DNA from: Oceanospirillum sp047518265
GTDB lineage: Bacteria > Pseudomonadota > Gammaproteobacteria > Pseudomonadales > Halomonadaceae
Reading direction: 5' to 3'
Assembly (NCBI GenBank): GCA_047518265.1
Contig: JAKZRG010000006.1
Location: 62,001-126,000, forward strand
Length of the DNA: 64,000 nt
Positions within the stretch are counted from its first letter, which is position 1; each line of letters begins with the position of its first letter. The translations under genes and the position numbers were made by a program. The notes under the pieces are model-generated. The model was not told the origin of the DNA. It searched no databases and saw only the letters and a program-made list of their open reading frames with translations. Of the stretch, positions 24,362 to 33,141 are shown piece after piece.

Positions 24362-25957
24362 TTAATGCGTCTCTGTTTTGCTGATCAGAGCTTTTACCAA
24401 AGCTGCAGTCATCAGCACCATTATCAGGGAAAAGGGCAGAGCACCAATCAGCATAGCGGTTTTAAGTGCGCCGAGACCTCCAGCGATTAGTAATGCTCCG
24501 ATTAAAGCGGTCAAAAATACACCCCAAATGATGATATGACTGTGACCTGCCTGATCAGTATTACCACCAGCATTAATAGTATTGACCACTAAGATAGCGG
24601 AATCAGCAGAGGTCACTAGGAAGGTCAGTAGCAGTATCACGATAATACCGGACATTACCTTAGCGCCCGTTTCTGACAGCATCACATTCAGCACTTCATA
24701 GATCTGAGCCGAGATATTAGCCCCTAGGATCTGGCCATTGGCCTGACCGCTTAATTCCAGATCCAGCGCTGTACCACCGACAAAGGTAAACCAGATAAAG
24801 CAGACCAGTGTGGGTACCAGAATTGCACCCAGAACAAACTCACGGATGGTACGCCCCTTGGAAATACGGGCAAAAAAGATACCGACAAAGGGGGCATAAG
24901 CGATCCACCAAGCCCAGTAAAAGATGGTCCAGCCGGATTGCCAATCACCCAGAGGCGTGCCCTTTTCCTCGACGTTCAGAGTCATAGGGATAAAGTTCAG
25001 TACGTAGTCAAAAAAGCCTTTACCCAGCATTTCCAGGGCTAGAAAGGTGGAACCAAATACCAGAAAAAAGACCAGTATAAATACAGATAGTCCCATATTT
25101 AGATTACTGAGCCACTTAACACCTTTACCCACGCCGCTTACGGCTGACAGTGTGGATAATGCCATCACGACCACCAAGGCTGAGATCATCGCCGCTGTAG
25201 TAGGCGTGCCCTGCTGCATCATCCATTCTGCACCTGTGATGTTATACAAACCGGAAGCAAACTGGCTGATGCCAAAACCTATGGTGACAGCAATGCCCAA
25301 AATAGTGGCCAGTACCGCGGTAATATCCACCATATGACCCAAACCACCAGTCAGTTTATCGCCAAACAGTGGTGTCAGACCGGATCGGATAGTCAGCGGT
25401 AAGCCTCTGTTAAAGCTGAAATAAGCCAAGGATAAACCGACGAGAGCATATACCGTCCAGGCGGAAAAGCCCCAGTGCAGGAAGGAATAACGGTAGACCG
25501 AATCCAATGTCTCGGCCTGTTTAGCCGGAACCAGACCCTGAATAATATCTGGATTATTGGCAAAGTGATAAATGGGTTCTCCGGTTGAGTAGGTCAGCAT
25601 ACCGATGCCGATACCCGCACCAAACATCATGGAGAACCAGGAGAAGCGGGAGAACTCCGGTTGGGTGTCAATACCGCCCAGTTTAATACGACCGATGCGG
25701 GGTACCAATGCCAGTCCGATGCAAGTAAAAGCAAACAGTGCCATGGCATAGATATAGTAGGTGCCAAAGTTTTCCAGTACGGCACCGTGCACCAGTGATA
25801 GTAAGGAGGTAGCCTGATCAGGGAAAACAATGGCCCAGAGTACCAGTGCCATAATCAGCAGCTTGGAACCTAGGGTGACCGCATGGTTAAAACCTTTATA
25901 GAAGCCGGACTCTGCGGTGGCGATAGTCAGCTCAGCATTAGGTGTTTGTGTTGTCAT
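24362..25957 (-). CDS. BCCT-family betaine/carnitine/choline transporter
   Basis: 531-aa inner-membrane secondary transporter with about twelve hydrophobic helices. BCCT hallmarks are GIGIGMLTYSTGEPIYHF in helix 3, YRYSFLHWGFSAWTVYALVGLSLAYF, and the tryptophan-rich signature WTIFYWAWWIAYAPFVGIFFARISKGRTIREF. The Gly-rich helix-3 motif GAGIGIGM fits a Na+-coupled member better than the CaiT antiporter type, though this is only suggestive. It is the downstream neighbour of the acyl-CoA ligase and caiD-like genes on the same strand, so it probably imports the compound they degrade. Confidence 0.92.
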   Translation of the reverse strand: MTTQTPNAELTIATAESGFYKGFNHAVTLGSKLLIMALVLWAIVFPDQATSLLSLVHGAVLENFGTYYIYAMALFAFTCIGLALVPRIGRIKLGGIDTQPEFSRFSWFSMMFGAGIGIGMLTYSTGEPIYHFANNPDIIQGLVPAKQAETLDSVYRYSFLHWGFSAWTVYALVGLSLAYFSFNRGLPLTIRSGLTPLFGDKLTGGLGHMVDITAVLATILGIAVTIGFGISQFASGLYNITGAEWMMQQGTPTTAAMISALVVVMALSTLSAVSGVGKGVKWLSNLNMGLSVFILVFFLVFGSTFLALEMLGKGFFDYVLNFIPMTLNVEEKGTPLGDWQSGWTIFYWAWWIAYAPFVGIFFARISKGRTIREFVLGAILVPTLVCFIWFTFVGGTALDLELSGQANGQILGANISAQIYEVLNVMLSETGAKVMSGIIVILLLTFLVTSADSAILVVNTINAGGNTDQAGHSHIIIWGVFLTALIGALLIAGGLGALKTAMLIGALPFSLIMVLMTAALVKALISKTETH

Positions 25958-26139
25958 ACCATTACCTTATTTTTATTCTCATGAGATTAGGATTTCGGTT
26001 AATCATTTGTTTTTAAACGTACTTTTCTTTCTCCTTGGGCCCTGTTAGCTCTTTTTAGAGACGATAAAGCTCTACCCGGTGTTAACAGGGTTAATGGTTT
26101 ATTGGTTTTTAGGAGTTAGAAGGGATCAGGTTTTTGCGA

Positions 26140-28319
26140 TTACTTTTTTGAAATCACGAGGCCATCCACGGCGATACAGCCCGAGGCATTGACGATCAAC
26201 GGATTCACATCGATCTCGGCAATGACATCGGAGAGTTCATAAGCCAATTGCGAGAAGTTAGCCAAAGTTTGGGCAACCTGCACGACATCAGAAGCTTCCG
26301 CACCCCGTACACCGTCCAATAATGGACGGGTGCGTAGACTATCGATCATCTTCAGGGCTTCTTGTTGGCCAAAGGGGGCCAGAGAAAAATAGCGGTCTTT
26401 TAAAATCTCGATATAGATACCGCCACTGGCCACCATCACCATAGGGCCAAACTGAAGGTCATTGATCATACCAAAGGCCAGTTCAGTCCCAGCCTGGACC
26501 ATGGGCTCTAGGGTAACTCGGTTACCTAGGCGCTTAGATAGATCCCGATAGGCCTGTTCCAGTGCCTCTGGAGTGGTTAGGTTAAGTTTACACCACCCAC
26601 ATCAGATTTATGGTGGATATCCGGCTCAGCGGTTTTTAGTACGACCGGGAAGCCGACTTTTTCTGCTGCGTTTAAGGTATCTGCTAAGGTTGTGGTCTCA
26701 GTGGGCGTGGCTACCTTGATGCCGTAATCGGCCAGCAGTTGCAGGCTTTCCGATTCGCTAAGCTGCGGTCCTGTACTGATACGCTTGCGCCAATGACTCG
26801 CTAAGGTCTGATTAGCTGAGTAACTTTTGATCGACTCACTATCTTGTTGTTTTTGTTGATCCCGAAAAGCCAACAGATTAGCGGTCACTTTAACGGCATT
26901 TTCCACGCCATTAACCAGTGGGATATTGTGATCCATCAGCTCTTCAGCGAGACCACTATTAAGCGCACCAGAGAAGGTATTTAGTACGATAAAGGGTTTA
27001 TCCGAGTAGCCACGGACTTCTTTTGCTACCTCGACCAGCTCAGGCATATAGATAAACGCATCCCGTGCTTCAAACTCAAATACTCCTATGGCGACCTTGG
27101 GGTCTTGCATGATGTAGCGTACGCAATCCCGAAATACATTGGCGTAGTCAGGGGTGAAAGGACCAGCAGCATCCAGAGGATTCACCGGCTCCAAGCCTAA
27201 CGGTAGGCGCTGCGCTAATTTCTGTTCGGTGTCTGGAGTAATTTGAGCAAACTCCAGTTGATACTCTTCAGCCGTATCGACAAATAACTCTCGCAAACCA
27301 CCGGAGTCGGAGATATAACCCAGTTGACCTTCTCCCAACGCTGATCCTTGCGACAGAATCTGAGCGGTGGTCATCAAGTCATCCAAAGAGTCCGTTTGAA
27401 TCACACCGTACTTTTTGAACAGGGCTTCGTAGGCGGTATTGTCACCAGCAATGGCACCGGAATGTGTTGCCGCCAGTTTAGCGCTCACTTCGGTACGACC
27501 CACCTTGGTAACGACGACGGGAATACCTTTGTCTTTGGCTTTTTCCAATACCTGAATAAAACCTTCGGGATTACGAACGGCCTCCATAAACACCGCCAGC
27601 ACTCGGGTAGACGGTTGCTCCAGAGCAAAGTCCATATATTGATCCAGTGTCGTGGCGATCTCCTGACCGGCAGAGACCACCAGATTAAAGCGATAGCGGG
27701 GATCATTACTGGTGGGCAATACAAAGATAGAGCCCGAGTGAGCAATTAAAGAGATATGACCGGCCTTGCGCTTGCCTGCGGATTGAAAACTGACATGAGT
27801 ATGATCGGCAAAGTTGTAATAACCCATGCAATTGCCGCCACATACCGGTAGATTCCCTTGTCGGGCTTTCTCTTGCAATCTCTCCAATAGCGTCGGGGAG
27901 CTTTCCTGCTCCAGTTTGCAGTAGTCATAGATGGTGACACCGCCAATACCTAAAGCGATGGCCTCATCAATCAGGGGCTCCATACGGTGGCTGGCGACAC
28001 TCAGTACCGCCATATCCACGGCAACCGGCAGTTCAGACAGACTGTTATAGCAGTGCTGGTTGTTAATCTGCTCGTATCTTGGGTTAACCAGATAGATCTC
28101 ACCCTGATAATCCCCAGCGAGCAATACATTCAGCATATCGTGGCCGACAGTACCCTCTCTGGGGGATACGCCTACCAAGGCAATCGTTTTGGGTTTTAGC
28201 AAACGATCCAGATAATGAGCCTGAGTTTGGGTCTCTTGTACTTGAGGCTCTTGTGTTTGAGCTGTTCGTGTTTGAGAGCCTTGTACTTGAGATAGAGATG
28301 TTTTGGTAGCAATGGTCAT
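26140..28319 (-). pseudogene. NDP-forming acyl-CoA ligase, broken by a frameshift
   Basis: The first frame (28319-26577) carries the N-terminal repetitive Gln/Thr tail, a CoA-binding domain (KTIALVGVSPREGTVG), the succinyl-CoA-ligase-like domains with the phosphohistidine-type motif AATHSGAIAG, and the start of the ATP-grasp domain. It stops at SDVGGVNLT. In another frame the protein resumes directly (LTTPEALEQAYRDL, VTLEPMVQAGTELAFGMI) and runs to 26140, ending in the ATP-grasp IDVNPLIV motif. One missing A near 26577-26586 (TTAAC for TTAAAC) explains it, so it may be a real mutation or a sequencing error. Intact it would be about 725 aa. Family options include carnitine-type CoA ligases and the DMSP-cleaving DddX. 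Confidence 0.88.
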
Positions 28320-28322
28320 AAC

Positions 28323-29138
28323 TTAGCGCCCCTTATAAACAGGTAGACGTTTTTCGGCAAAGGCACGGGAGCCTTCCAGGTAATCATCGGAATTCAGCAT
28401 GGCTTCAAACATGGGCAGACCACTGTTGCCCTGCCAGGTCTGACGAGTCATCTGAAAAGACTGTTCGATATTGAGCGGCGCAGTGGCAGCCATGGTTTCT
28501 TTCAGAGCCTGCAGCGAGAGGGGCGCACCTTCTGCTATCTGCTCGGCCATCTCATAAGCGCGGGGGAGTAACTGTTCAGACGATACAACTTCATTAACCA
28601 GACCGTAGTGTTTGGCTTCCTGAGCCCCCATGCGGCGACCGGTCAACATCAACTCTGCTGCGATGTTATAGGGCAGGCGTTTTGGTAAGCGCTGTAAACC
28701 ACCGCCATCAGGCAGGAAACCCAGCTTCACCTCCGGTAACCAGAACTGAACATGTTCTGCGGCTAGGATCAGATCTGCAGCCAGCAGCATCTCAAAACCA
28801 CCGCCGATGGCCTTACCGTTTACGGCTGCGATAATGGGCTTTTTCAGCCCCCAGAATTCACTGATACCACCTAAACCGCCGGGGCCTAGATCATATTCCG
28901 CGCTTTCCAGTATGTCATCGCCATTATCGGCAAACTCTTTTAGATCCCAGCCTGCGGAGAAGATCTTGTCACCAGCGGCGGTGATAATACCGACGTAGAT
29001 TTCGGGATCTTGTTGAATCTGCTGAAAGGCCTCATACAGATCACAGCTGGTCTGCAGATCAATAGCATTCACAGGAGGACGATTTAATGTCACCTCCATG
29101 ACCTTGCCTTTTTTTATACTTGTTACAGAAATAGCCAT
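28323..29138 (-). CDS. caiD: Enoyl-CoA hydratase/isomerase, CaiD-like
   Basis: Crotonase-fold enzyme close in pattern to carnitinyl-CoA dehydratase CaiD: LNRPPVNAIDLQTS near the N-terminus, the oxyanion segments FSAGWDLKEFADN and AAVNGKAIGGGFEMLLAADLILA, and LPEVKLGFLPDGGGLQRLPKRLP with the second acidic residue region. Length is 271 aa from the ATG at 29138, which has GGAA eight bases upstream; the open frame extends to 29156. It lies three bases upstream of the ligase gene, so the two are co-transcribed. It would hydrate or dehydrate the CoA ester formed by the ligase: crotonobetainyl-/carnitinyl-CoA, or acryloyl-CoA if the substrate is DMSP. Confidence 0.82.
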   Translation of the reverse strand: MAISVTSIKKGKVMEVTLNRPPVNAIDLQTSCDLYEAFQQIQQDPEIYVGIITAAGDKIFSAGWDLKEFADNGDDILESAEYDLGPGGLGGISEFWGLKKPIIAAVNGKAIGGGFEMLLAADLILAAEHVQFWLPEVKLGFLPDGGGLQRLPKRLPYNIAAELMLTGRRMGAQEAKHYGLVNEVVSSEQLLPRAYEMAEQIAEGAPLSLQALKETMAATAPLNIEQSFQMTRQTWQGNSGLPMFEAMLNSDDYLEGSRAFAEKRLPVYKGR

Positions 29139-29250
29139 AATATTTTTCCAACACAATCAATCGGAAAGGGGTTGTAAAGCCTCTTGTTACAGGGACTTTA
29201 TGGCTGTCGATTCTGCCTTTGATGCAAATCATCCGTAAATTGATATAAAT

Positions 29251-29282
29251 ATAACCACTGGTCTAAAAAAATAACCAGTTGG
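29251..29282. promoter_or_regulatory. Possible LysR operator upstream of the caiD operon
   Basis: The 9-mer ATAACCA(C/G)T occurs at 29251 and 29271, exactly 20 bp (about two helical turns) apart, between the caiD-like gene and the terminator of the neighbouring LysR gene. The spacing suits a dimeric regulator. No experimental basis. Confidence 0.4.
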
Positions 29283-29290
29283 AAAAAACA

Positions 29291-29322
29291 TAAAAAAACC
29301 GGCGAGTTAGCCGGTTTTTTAA
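29291..29322. terminator. Terminator after the LysR gene (bidirectional shape)
   Basis: AAAAAACCGGC / GCCGGTTTTTT stem with the loop GAGTTA. It has A-run and T-run on either side, so it can work both ways; it lies 50 bp downstream of the minus-strand LysR gene and shields the caiD promoter. Confidence 0.85.
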
Positions 29323-29371
29323 TTTTGGGAGATGCTAAATAGGATCAGGTTTTATATAAAGCAGCTGGTTT

Positions 29372-30289
29372 TTATGACCTGTTTATTACTTTTAATAAGG
29401 AATCATCCTCTTGTACCTGTTGCTTTAACCAGCGATGAAATAACTCTATTTCTGGTTTTATATTCTGTTGTTTGGGATAAACCAAATACCAGCTGCCAGG
29501 TTCTGGCACTGTGATATTAAAGGGTCGGACAATGCGCCCCTGCTCCAGATCTTTTTTGGCAAAGGCTTCCCGTGCCATTACCAGATAATCCCCCTCGTGA
29601 AGCATCTCCAATGCCTGTAAATAGTTATCTACCACGGGGCCTTGATCGTTGAAATCGCAAGCTAATCCGGCTTTATCCAGCCATAGGGGCCAATCGTTTG
29701 GCGCCAGCTCGATATTGATCAGCTGCTGTTGGGTTAAATCCTTAGGCTGGGTTAATGCACCAGATTGGTATAACTGAGCAGAACAGACCGGAAACAACTC
29801 CATATCAAACAGGTAGTCATAGTGCCAGTGAGACCAGGAGGGTTCACTGGTAATAATGCCCACATCGGCATCATCCTTATCAAAGTCTACATCCACAAAG
29901 GAGATGGAGATGCGCACTCGAATATCAGGGTGCAGGCGCTGGAAGTGCCTGAGTTTGGGAATTAGCCAGGTGGTACCAAAGGTGACATAGGTCTGCACTG
30001 TTAGGGTACGAGTAGCATTTTTGGCTTTAATACGTTCAATGACATCCGTTATCTGGCTAAAGCTTTGATTGACTGTGGGATAGAGCTCTTCGCCATCCTC
30101 GGTCAGAGAGATGGAACGGCCATTTCGTTGAAACAGATAAAGGCCTAGTTCATCTTCCAACAGCTTAATCTGATGACTGACCGCAGAATGGGTCACGCAT
30201 AGCTCATCCGCAGCTTTTCTAAAGCTGTTATTACGGGCGACAGATTCAAAGACCCGTAGGGACTTTAAAGAGGGTAATTTTCTGACCAT
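29372..30289 (-). CDS. LysR-family regulator, GcvA-like
   Basis: 305-aa regulator with an N-terminal winged helix (SLKSLRVFESVARNNSFRKAADELCVTHSAVSHQIKLLEDELGLYLFQR) and a C-terminal type 2 periplasmic-binding-like effector domain from about residue 92. The AxxHLVTHSAVSHQIK-type HTH is typical of the GcvA branch. It lies upstream of, and on the same strand as, the caiD-ligase-BCCT group, separated by a terminator. It is the natural candidate to regulate that group, and the 9-bp direct repeats at 29251 and 29271 could be its site. Confidence 0.88.
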   Translation of the reverse strand: MVRKLPSLKSLRVFESVARNNSFRKAADELCVTHSAVSHQIKLLEDELGLYLFQRNGRSISLTEDGEELYPTVNQSFSQITDVIERIKAKNATRTLTVQTYVTFGTTWLIPKLRHFQRLHPDIRVRISISFVDVDFDKDDADVGIITSEPSWSHWHYDYLFDMELFPVCSAQLYQSGALTQPKDLTQQQLINIELAPNDWPLWLDKAGLACDFNDQGPVVDNYLQALEMLHEGDYLVMAREAFAKKDLEQGRIVRPFNITVPEPGSWYLVYPKQQNIKPEIELFHRWLKQQVQEDDSLLKVINRS

Positions 30290-30589
30290 AGTTATTATTT
30301 TTATAGCTTTAATTATAGTGAAGAAGTAATCGAACTTTAGAAATGACTATAGCATGACAAATATTAGTGGCCGTATGCTTTTCAGTTAAATAAGAGTTGA
30401 GAAAAAAAGACCAGTATGTAGCTTTTTCTAACCGGTTAGCTTGGTCTGTTATATGTCCCAAAAAATATTTCGATGCTTACCAGGCTGCGGCCAGTGAACG
30501 GGGCAATGTTTTAGTGGGGTATTTTTGTTTGGATGCTCAAGTAAGAATAGATTCTTTCTCATCAGTAAGCCCAGAAGGGGGATCTCTAT
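30290..30589. other. Intergenic region between LysR and higA
   Basis: Holds the LysR promoter on the minus strand and the downstream end of higBA. A plus-strand 71-codon frame (30397-30612, TTG start) overlaps the higA end, lacks a ribosome site and resembles no family; I do not call it a gene. Confidence 0.55.
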
Positions 30590-30937
30590 CTAACTTATAT
30601 GCTGAAGATTAGCTGAAGAGTCTTGGGTCAATTTGGGCAGATGCTTGTAATCTTGAATGCTATCCAAGGTATCAGCTTCAGATTGTTGAGCTTTATATAA
30701 GTCGACACGCATTTGCAGGTTAAGCCAAAAGTCTGCAGTCGTATTAAAAAAGCGCGCAAGTCGTAGAGCTGTGCTGGGAGTGATGCCCCGTTTCTGATTT
30801 ACCAGTTCGTTAACCCGCTGATAAGGTACATGGATAGCATCTGCTAACTCTCTTTGAGTAATATTCATAGGCATTAAAAACTCTTCCAGCAGCATTTCAC
30901 CTGGATGTGTTGGAGCTCTATTTGTCGGTATACGCAT
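30590..30937 (-). CDS. higA: HigA-type antitoxin (XRE HTH)
   Basis: 115 aa with the HigA/VapI N-terminus THPGEMLLEEFLMPMNITQRELA and an HTH (YQRVNELVNQKRGITPSTALRLARFF). It neutralises the upstream-encoded HigB and normally represses the operon. It starts 11 bases after the higB stop, in the higBA order typical of this family. The C-terminal tail (about 25 residues, rich in Asp and Gln) is longer than in the shortest family members. Confidence 0.92.
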   Translation of the reverse strand: MRIPTNRAPTHPGEMLLEEFLMPMNITQRELADAIHVPYQRVNELVNQKRGITPSTALRLARFFNTTADFWLNLQMRVDLYKAQQSEADTLDSIQDYKHLPKLTQDSSANLQHIS

Positions 30938-30948
30938 AGTGTTTATCT

Positions 30949-31242
30949 CTAGTGATAATCTGTTATCTCTACGTCAAAGGGACCTGATTGGTTCCACTTA
31001 AAGCAGATTCGGTATTGCTGGTTAATACGAATACTGTATTCGTCGGCACGATCTCCTACCAGAGCTTCAAGCCGATTACCTGGAGGAATCCTTAAATCAT
31101 TTAGATCTGCAACAGAATCTAATTGATCCAGTTTTCTAATCGCGATATTCCAAAGCTTCTGTGGACAGAGTTTTCTGGCGCTGCGAGAGGCAATGCCATT
31201 AAAGATATCTTCAGTGGCTTTATCTTTGAATGAACCAATCAT
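30949..31242 (-). CDS. higB: HigB-type toxin (RelE/ParE superfamily)
   Basis: 97-aa ribosome-dependent mRNA interferase type. Family pattern: MIGSFKDKATEDIFNG, RKLCPQKLWNIAIRKLDQLD, LRIPPGNRLEALVGDRADEYSIRINQQYRICFKW. The conserved basic and aromatic residues RINQQYRICF near the C-terminus correspond to the toxin active-site strand. It is the first gene of the pair; higA follows 11 bp later. Confidence 0.92.
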   Translation of the reverse strand: MIGSFKDKATEDIFNGIASRSARKLCPQKLWNIAIRKLDQLDSVADLNDLRIPPGNRLEALVGDRADEYSIRINQQYRICFKWNQSGPFDVEITDYH

Positions 31243-31310
31243 GATTACATGGTAGCACGGACATCATGCTATTAAAGGGAATTTTATTCATATCGCAGGC
31301 GAAACAAGAC

Positions 31311-32240
31311 CTATTCTATTCCCTCGTTTAGTGCTGATAACTCTTCCACCAAATACTGCACAAATACTCTTAGTCTTTGCGGCAAATGTCGGGTTGCGGT
31401 ATAGAGTAGCCAGACTTCACCCTGGTAATTCGTAATAAACTGCCAGTCTGGAAACACCTGTACGATATTACCTGCGGCCAGATCCTCCTGAGCGGTAAAA
31501 AAGGGTAGGGTGCCAATGCCGATACCTCGTTTTACGGCATCCAGACGTACCTTGGTATGGTTGGCGGCGTAACGTCCTGTGAGTGGTACATCAACAGTTT
31601 CATTGTCTTTTTTTAGTCGCCAGCGGCCATCAGCAGGATTATTACCGAGGAATATACAGCTATGCTGGCTGAGCTCTGAGGGATGCTCGGGTGTGCCCTG
31701 TTGTTTTAGATAATCCGGTGAAGCGCAGAGTAGATGATCCAGACGAAACAGTTTACGACCCATTAATCCAGGTGGTGGTTCGTTGGTAATGCGAATGGCC
31801 AAATCCAGCTGGTTGTCGATCAGGTCTAGGGGTCTGTCGTCCAATATCATATGGACATTAACCTTTGGGTACTGAGCTAGAAACTCGGGGATAAGCGGGT
31901 GAATCACGGTACTGCCCACAGCCTTGGGCACACATAAGCCGATATCCCCTTCGATCTCTTGATTCAGACTATCGCTGACCTCCAGTACCAATTCTGAGGC
32001 TTCCACCATCTGTTTACAGCGGGTATAGACCTCTTCGCCGCTACTGGTCAGGCGCAGCTTTCGGGTGGTTCTTTGCAGCAGACTGGTTGCCAGAGCATTT
32101 TCCAGCTTGGTGATACTACGACTGACCGAGGATGTGGAGCATCCCAACACTTGAGCAGCTGCAGTAAAGCTCTCTTGCTTGACTACTTCGACAAAAACAG
32201 CCATTTCGTACATCAGAGCATAATGTTGATTTTTGCGCAC
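31311..32240 (-). CDS. LysR-family regulator, divergent to a LysE-type exporter
   Basis: 309 aa. Winged helix: EMAVFVEVVKQESFTAAAQVLGCSTSSVSRSITKLENALATSLLQRTTRKLRLT. Effector domain from about residue 90 (GDIGLCVPKAVGSTVIHPLIPEF ... LDLAIRITNEP). The pattern matches the PecT/DsdC-like LTTR branch that often regulates a divergent transporter. It is divergently transcribed from the LysE-family gene across a 239-bp region with four palindromic tandem repeats, the likely control region for both. Confidence 0.9.
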   Translation of the reverse strand: MRKNQHYALMYEMAVFVEVVKQESFTAAAQVLGCSTSSVSRSITKLENALATSLLQRTTRKLRLTSSGEEVYTRCKQMVEASELVLEVSDSLNQEIEGDIGLCVPKAVGSTVIHPLIPEFLAQYPKVNVHMILDDRPLDLIDNQLDLAIRITNEPPPGLMGRKLFRLDHLLCASPDYLKQQGTPEHPSELSQHSCIFLGNNPADGRWRLKKDNETVDVPLTGRYAANHTKVRLDAVKRGIGIGTLPFFTAQEDLAAGNIVQVFPDWQFITNYQGEVWLLYTATRHLPQRLRVFVQYLVEELSALNEGIE

Positions 32241-32300
32241 AGTGCAACAATCCTTTCCTAACTGGGTATCTAATCAAGGTATTGTTTATTGTATATGCTT

Positions 32301-32405
32301 ATTCCAGCTAAAAAGAACTTTTAGCCCATTCCTGCTACAAAGTAATTTTTAGCCCGTCCCAGTTAAAAATAACCTTTAGGCGGTCTCAGCTAAAAAATAG
32401 GAGCC
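32301..32405. promoter_or_regulatory. Four tandem imperfect palindromes between lysR and lysE-type genes
   Basis: Units of 27, 28, 27 and 23 bp start at 32301, 32328, 32356 and 32383. Each has the form CAGCTAAAA...TTTTAGCCC, an inverted repeat of GCTAAAA/TTTTAGC. They are diverged from one another, so they are not a recent slippage product. A regulator-binding array is the simplest reading; the period (about 27 bp) is near 2.6 helical turns. Confidence 0.65.
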
Positions 32406-32479
32406 TCTGAATCAGAAAGTACTGTTTCAGAGGTAAGGTTTAGCAGTGATGCACAATATTTGATTTAAAGAGGTGTGTT

Positions 32480-33115
32480 ATGGATCTTTGGCAAGGCTTA
32501 TTACTGATCAGTTCTATTCATTTATTGGCAGCGGCATCGCCGGGGCCAGATTTTGTTATGGTGTCCCAGCAAACACTGTCCAATGGCCGTAAAGCGGGCT
32601 TCTTGTGCAGCTTGGGTATTGCTTTGGGGCTCTCTGTGCATATTCTCTATTCCAGTTTTGGTCTGGCGGCGGTGATTGCTAACTCCAGCACAGCATTGTG
32701 GGTGATTAAGATTTTAGGTGGCAGTTATCTGATCTATCTGGGCATTAAAGGTTTACGGGCTAAAGCGGCTTCTATTAGTAGCAATGAGTGCACGGAGGCA
32801 TTACCGGTAGAAAAGCACTCTGCTGCGAAAAGTATCGGTATCGGCTTTTTGTGTAATGCTTTGAATCCTAAAGCACCCATCTACTTTGTTTCTCTATTCA
32901 CTCTGGTATTGTCACCGGACATGCCGCTGTATCAATTAGCGATTTACGGTGCGTGGATGATGCTGATTCAGATGGGTTGGTTTTCTACAGTAGTGGTCTT
33001 GCTGTCTAATCCTGCTATTAATCGTCGCTTTCAGAACGCCAGCCATTGGATTGACCGTGTGCTGGGTGGTGCCATGGTGGCCATGGGGATTAAAGTGATG
33101 GCCTCTCAAACTTAG
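32480..33115 (+). CDS. LysE/RhtB-family amino-acid exporter
   Basis: 211-aa inner-membrane exporter with about six hydrophobic helices. The family N-terminus is LLAAASPGPDFVMVSQQTLSNGRKAGFLCSLGIALG, with the ASPGPD motif, and GFLCNALNPKAPIYFVSLF is the conserved second-half motif. A poorly conserved charged loop (residues 95-115) separates the halves. AGAGGTGTGTT lies just upstream of the ATG. It is probably controlled by the divergent LysR protein; the exported compound is unknown. Confidence 0.9.
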   Translation: MDLWQGLLLISSIHLLAAASPGPDFVMVSQQTLSNGRKAGFLCSLGIALGLSVHILYSSFGLAAVIANSSTALWVIKILGGSYLIYLGIKGLRAKAASISSNECTEALPVEKHSAAKSIGIGFLCNALNPKAPIYFVSLFTLVLSPDMPLYQLAIYGAWMMLIQMGWFSTVVVLLSNPAINRRFQNASHWIDRVLGGAMVAMGIKVMASQT

Positions 33116-33141
33116 AGACTATTGTAAGTGAGTACTAATCT

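Noticed and set aside
30397..30612. 71-codon open frame between LysR and higA
   Set aside because: TTG start without a ribosome site, overlaps the end of higA, and the translation shows no recognisable pattern.
32301..32405. Regular repeats as a possible CRISPR array
   Set aside because: The units abut without spacers and are imperfect palindromes in a divergent promoter; no cas genes nearby.
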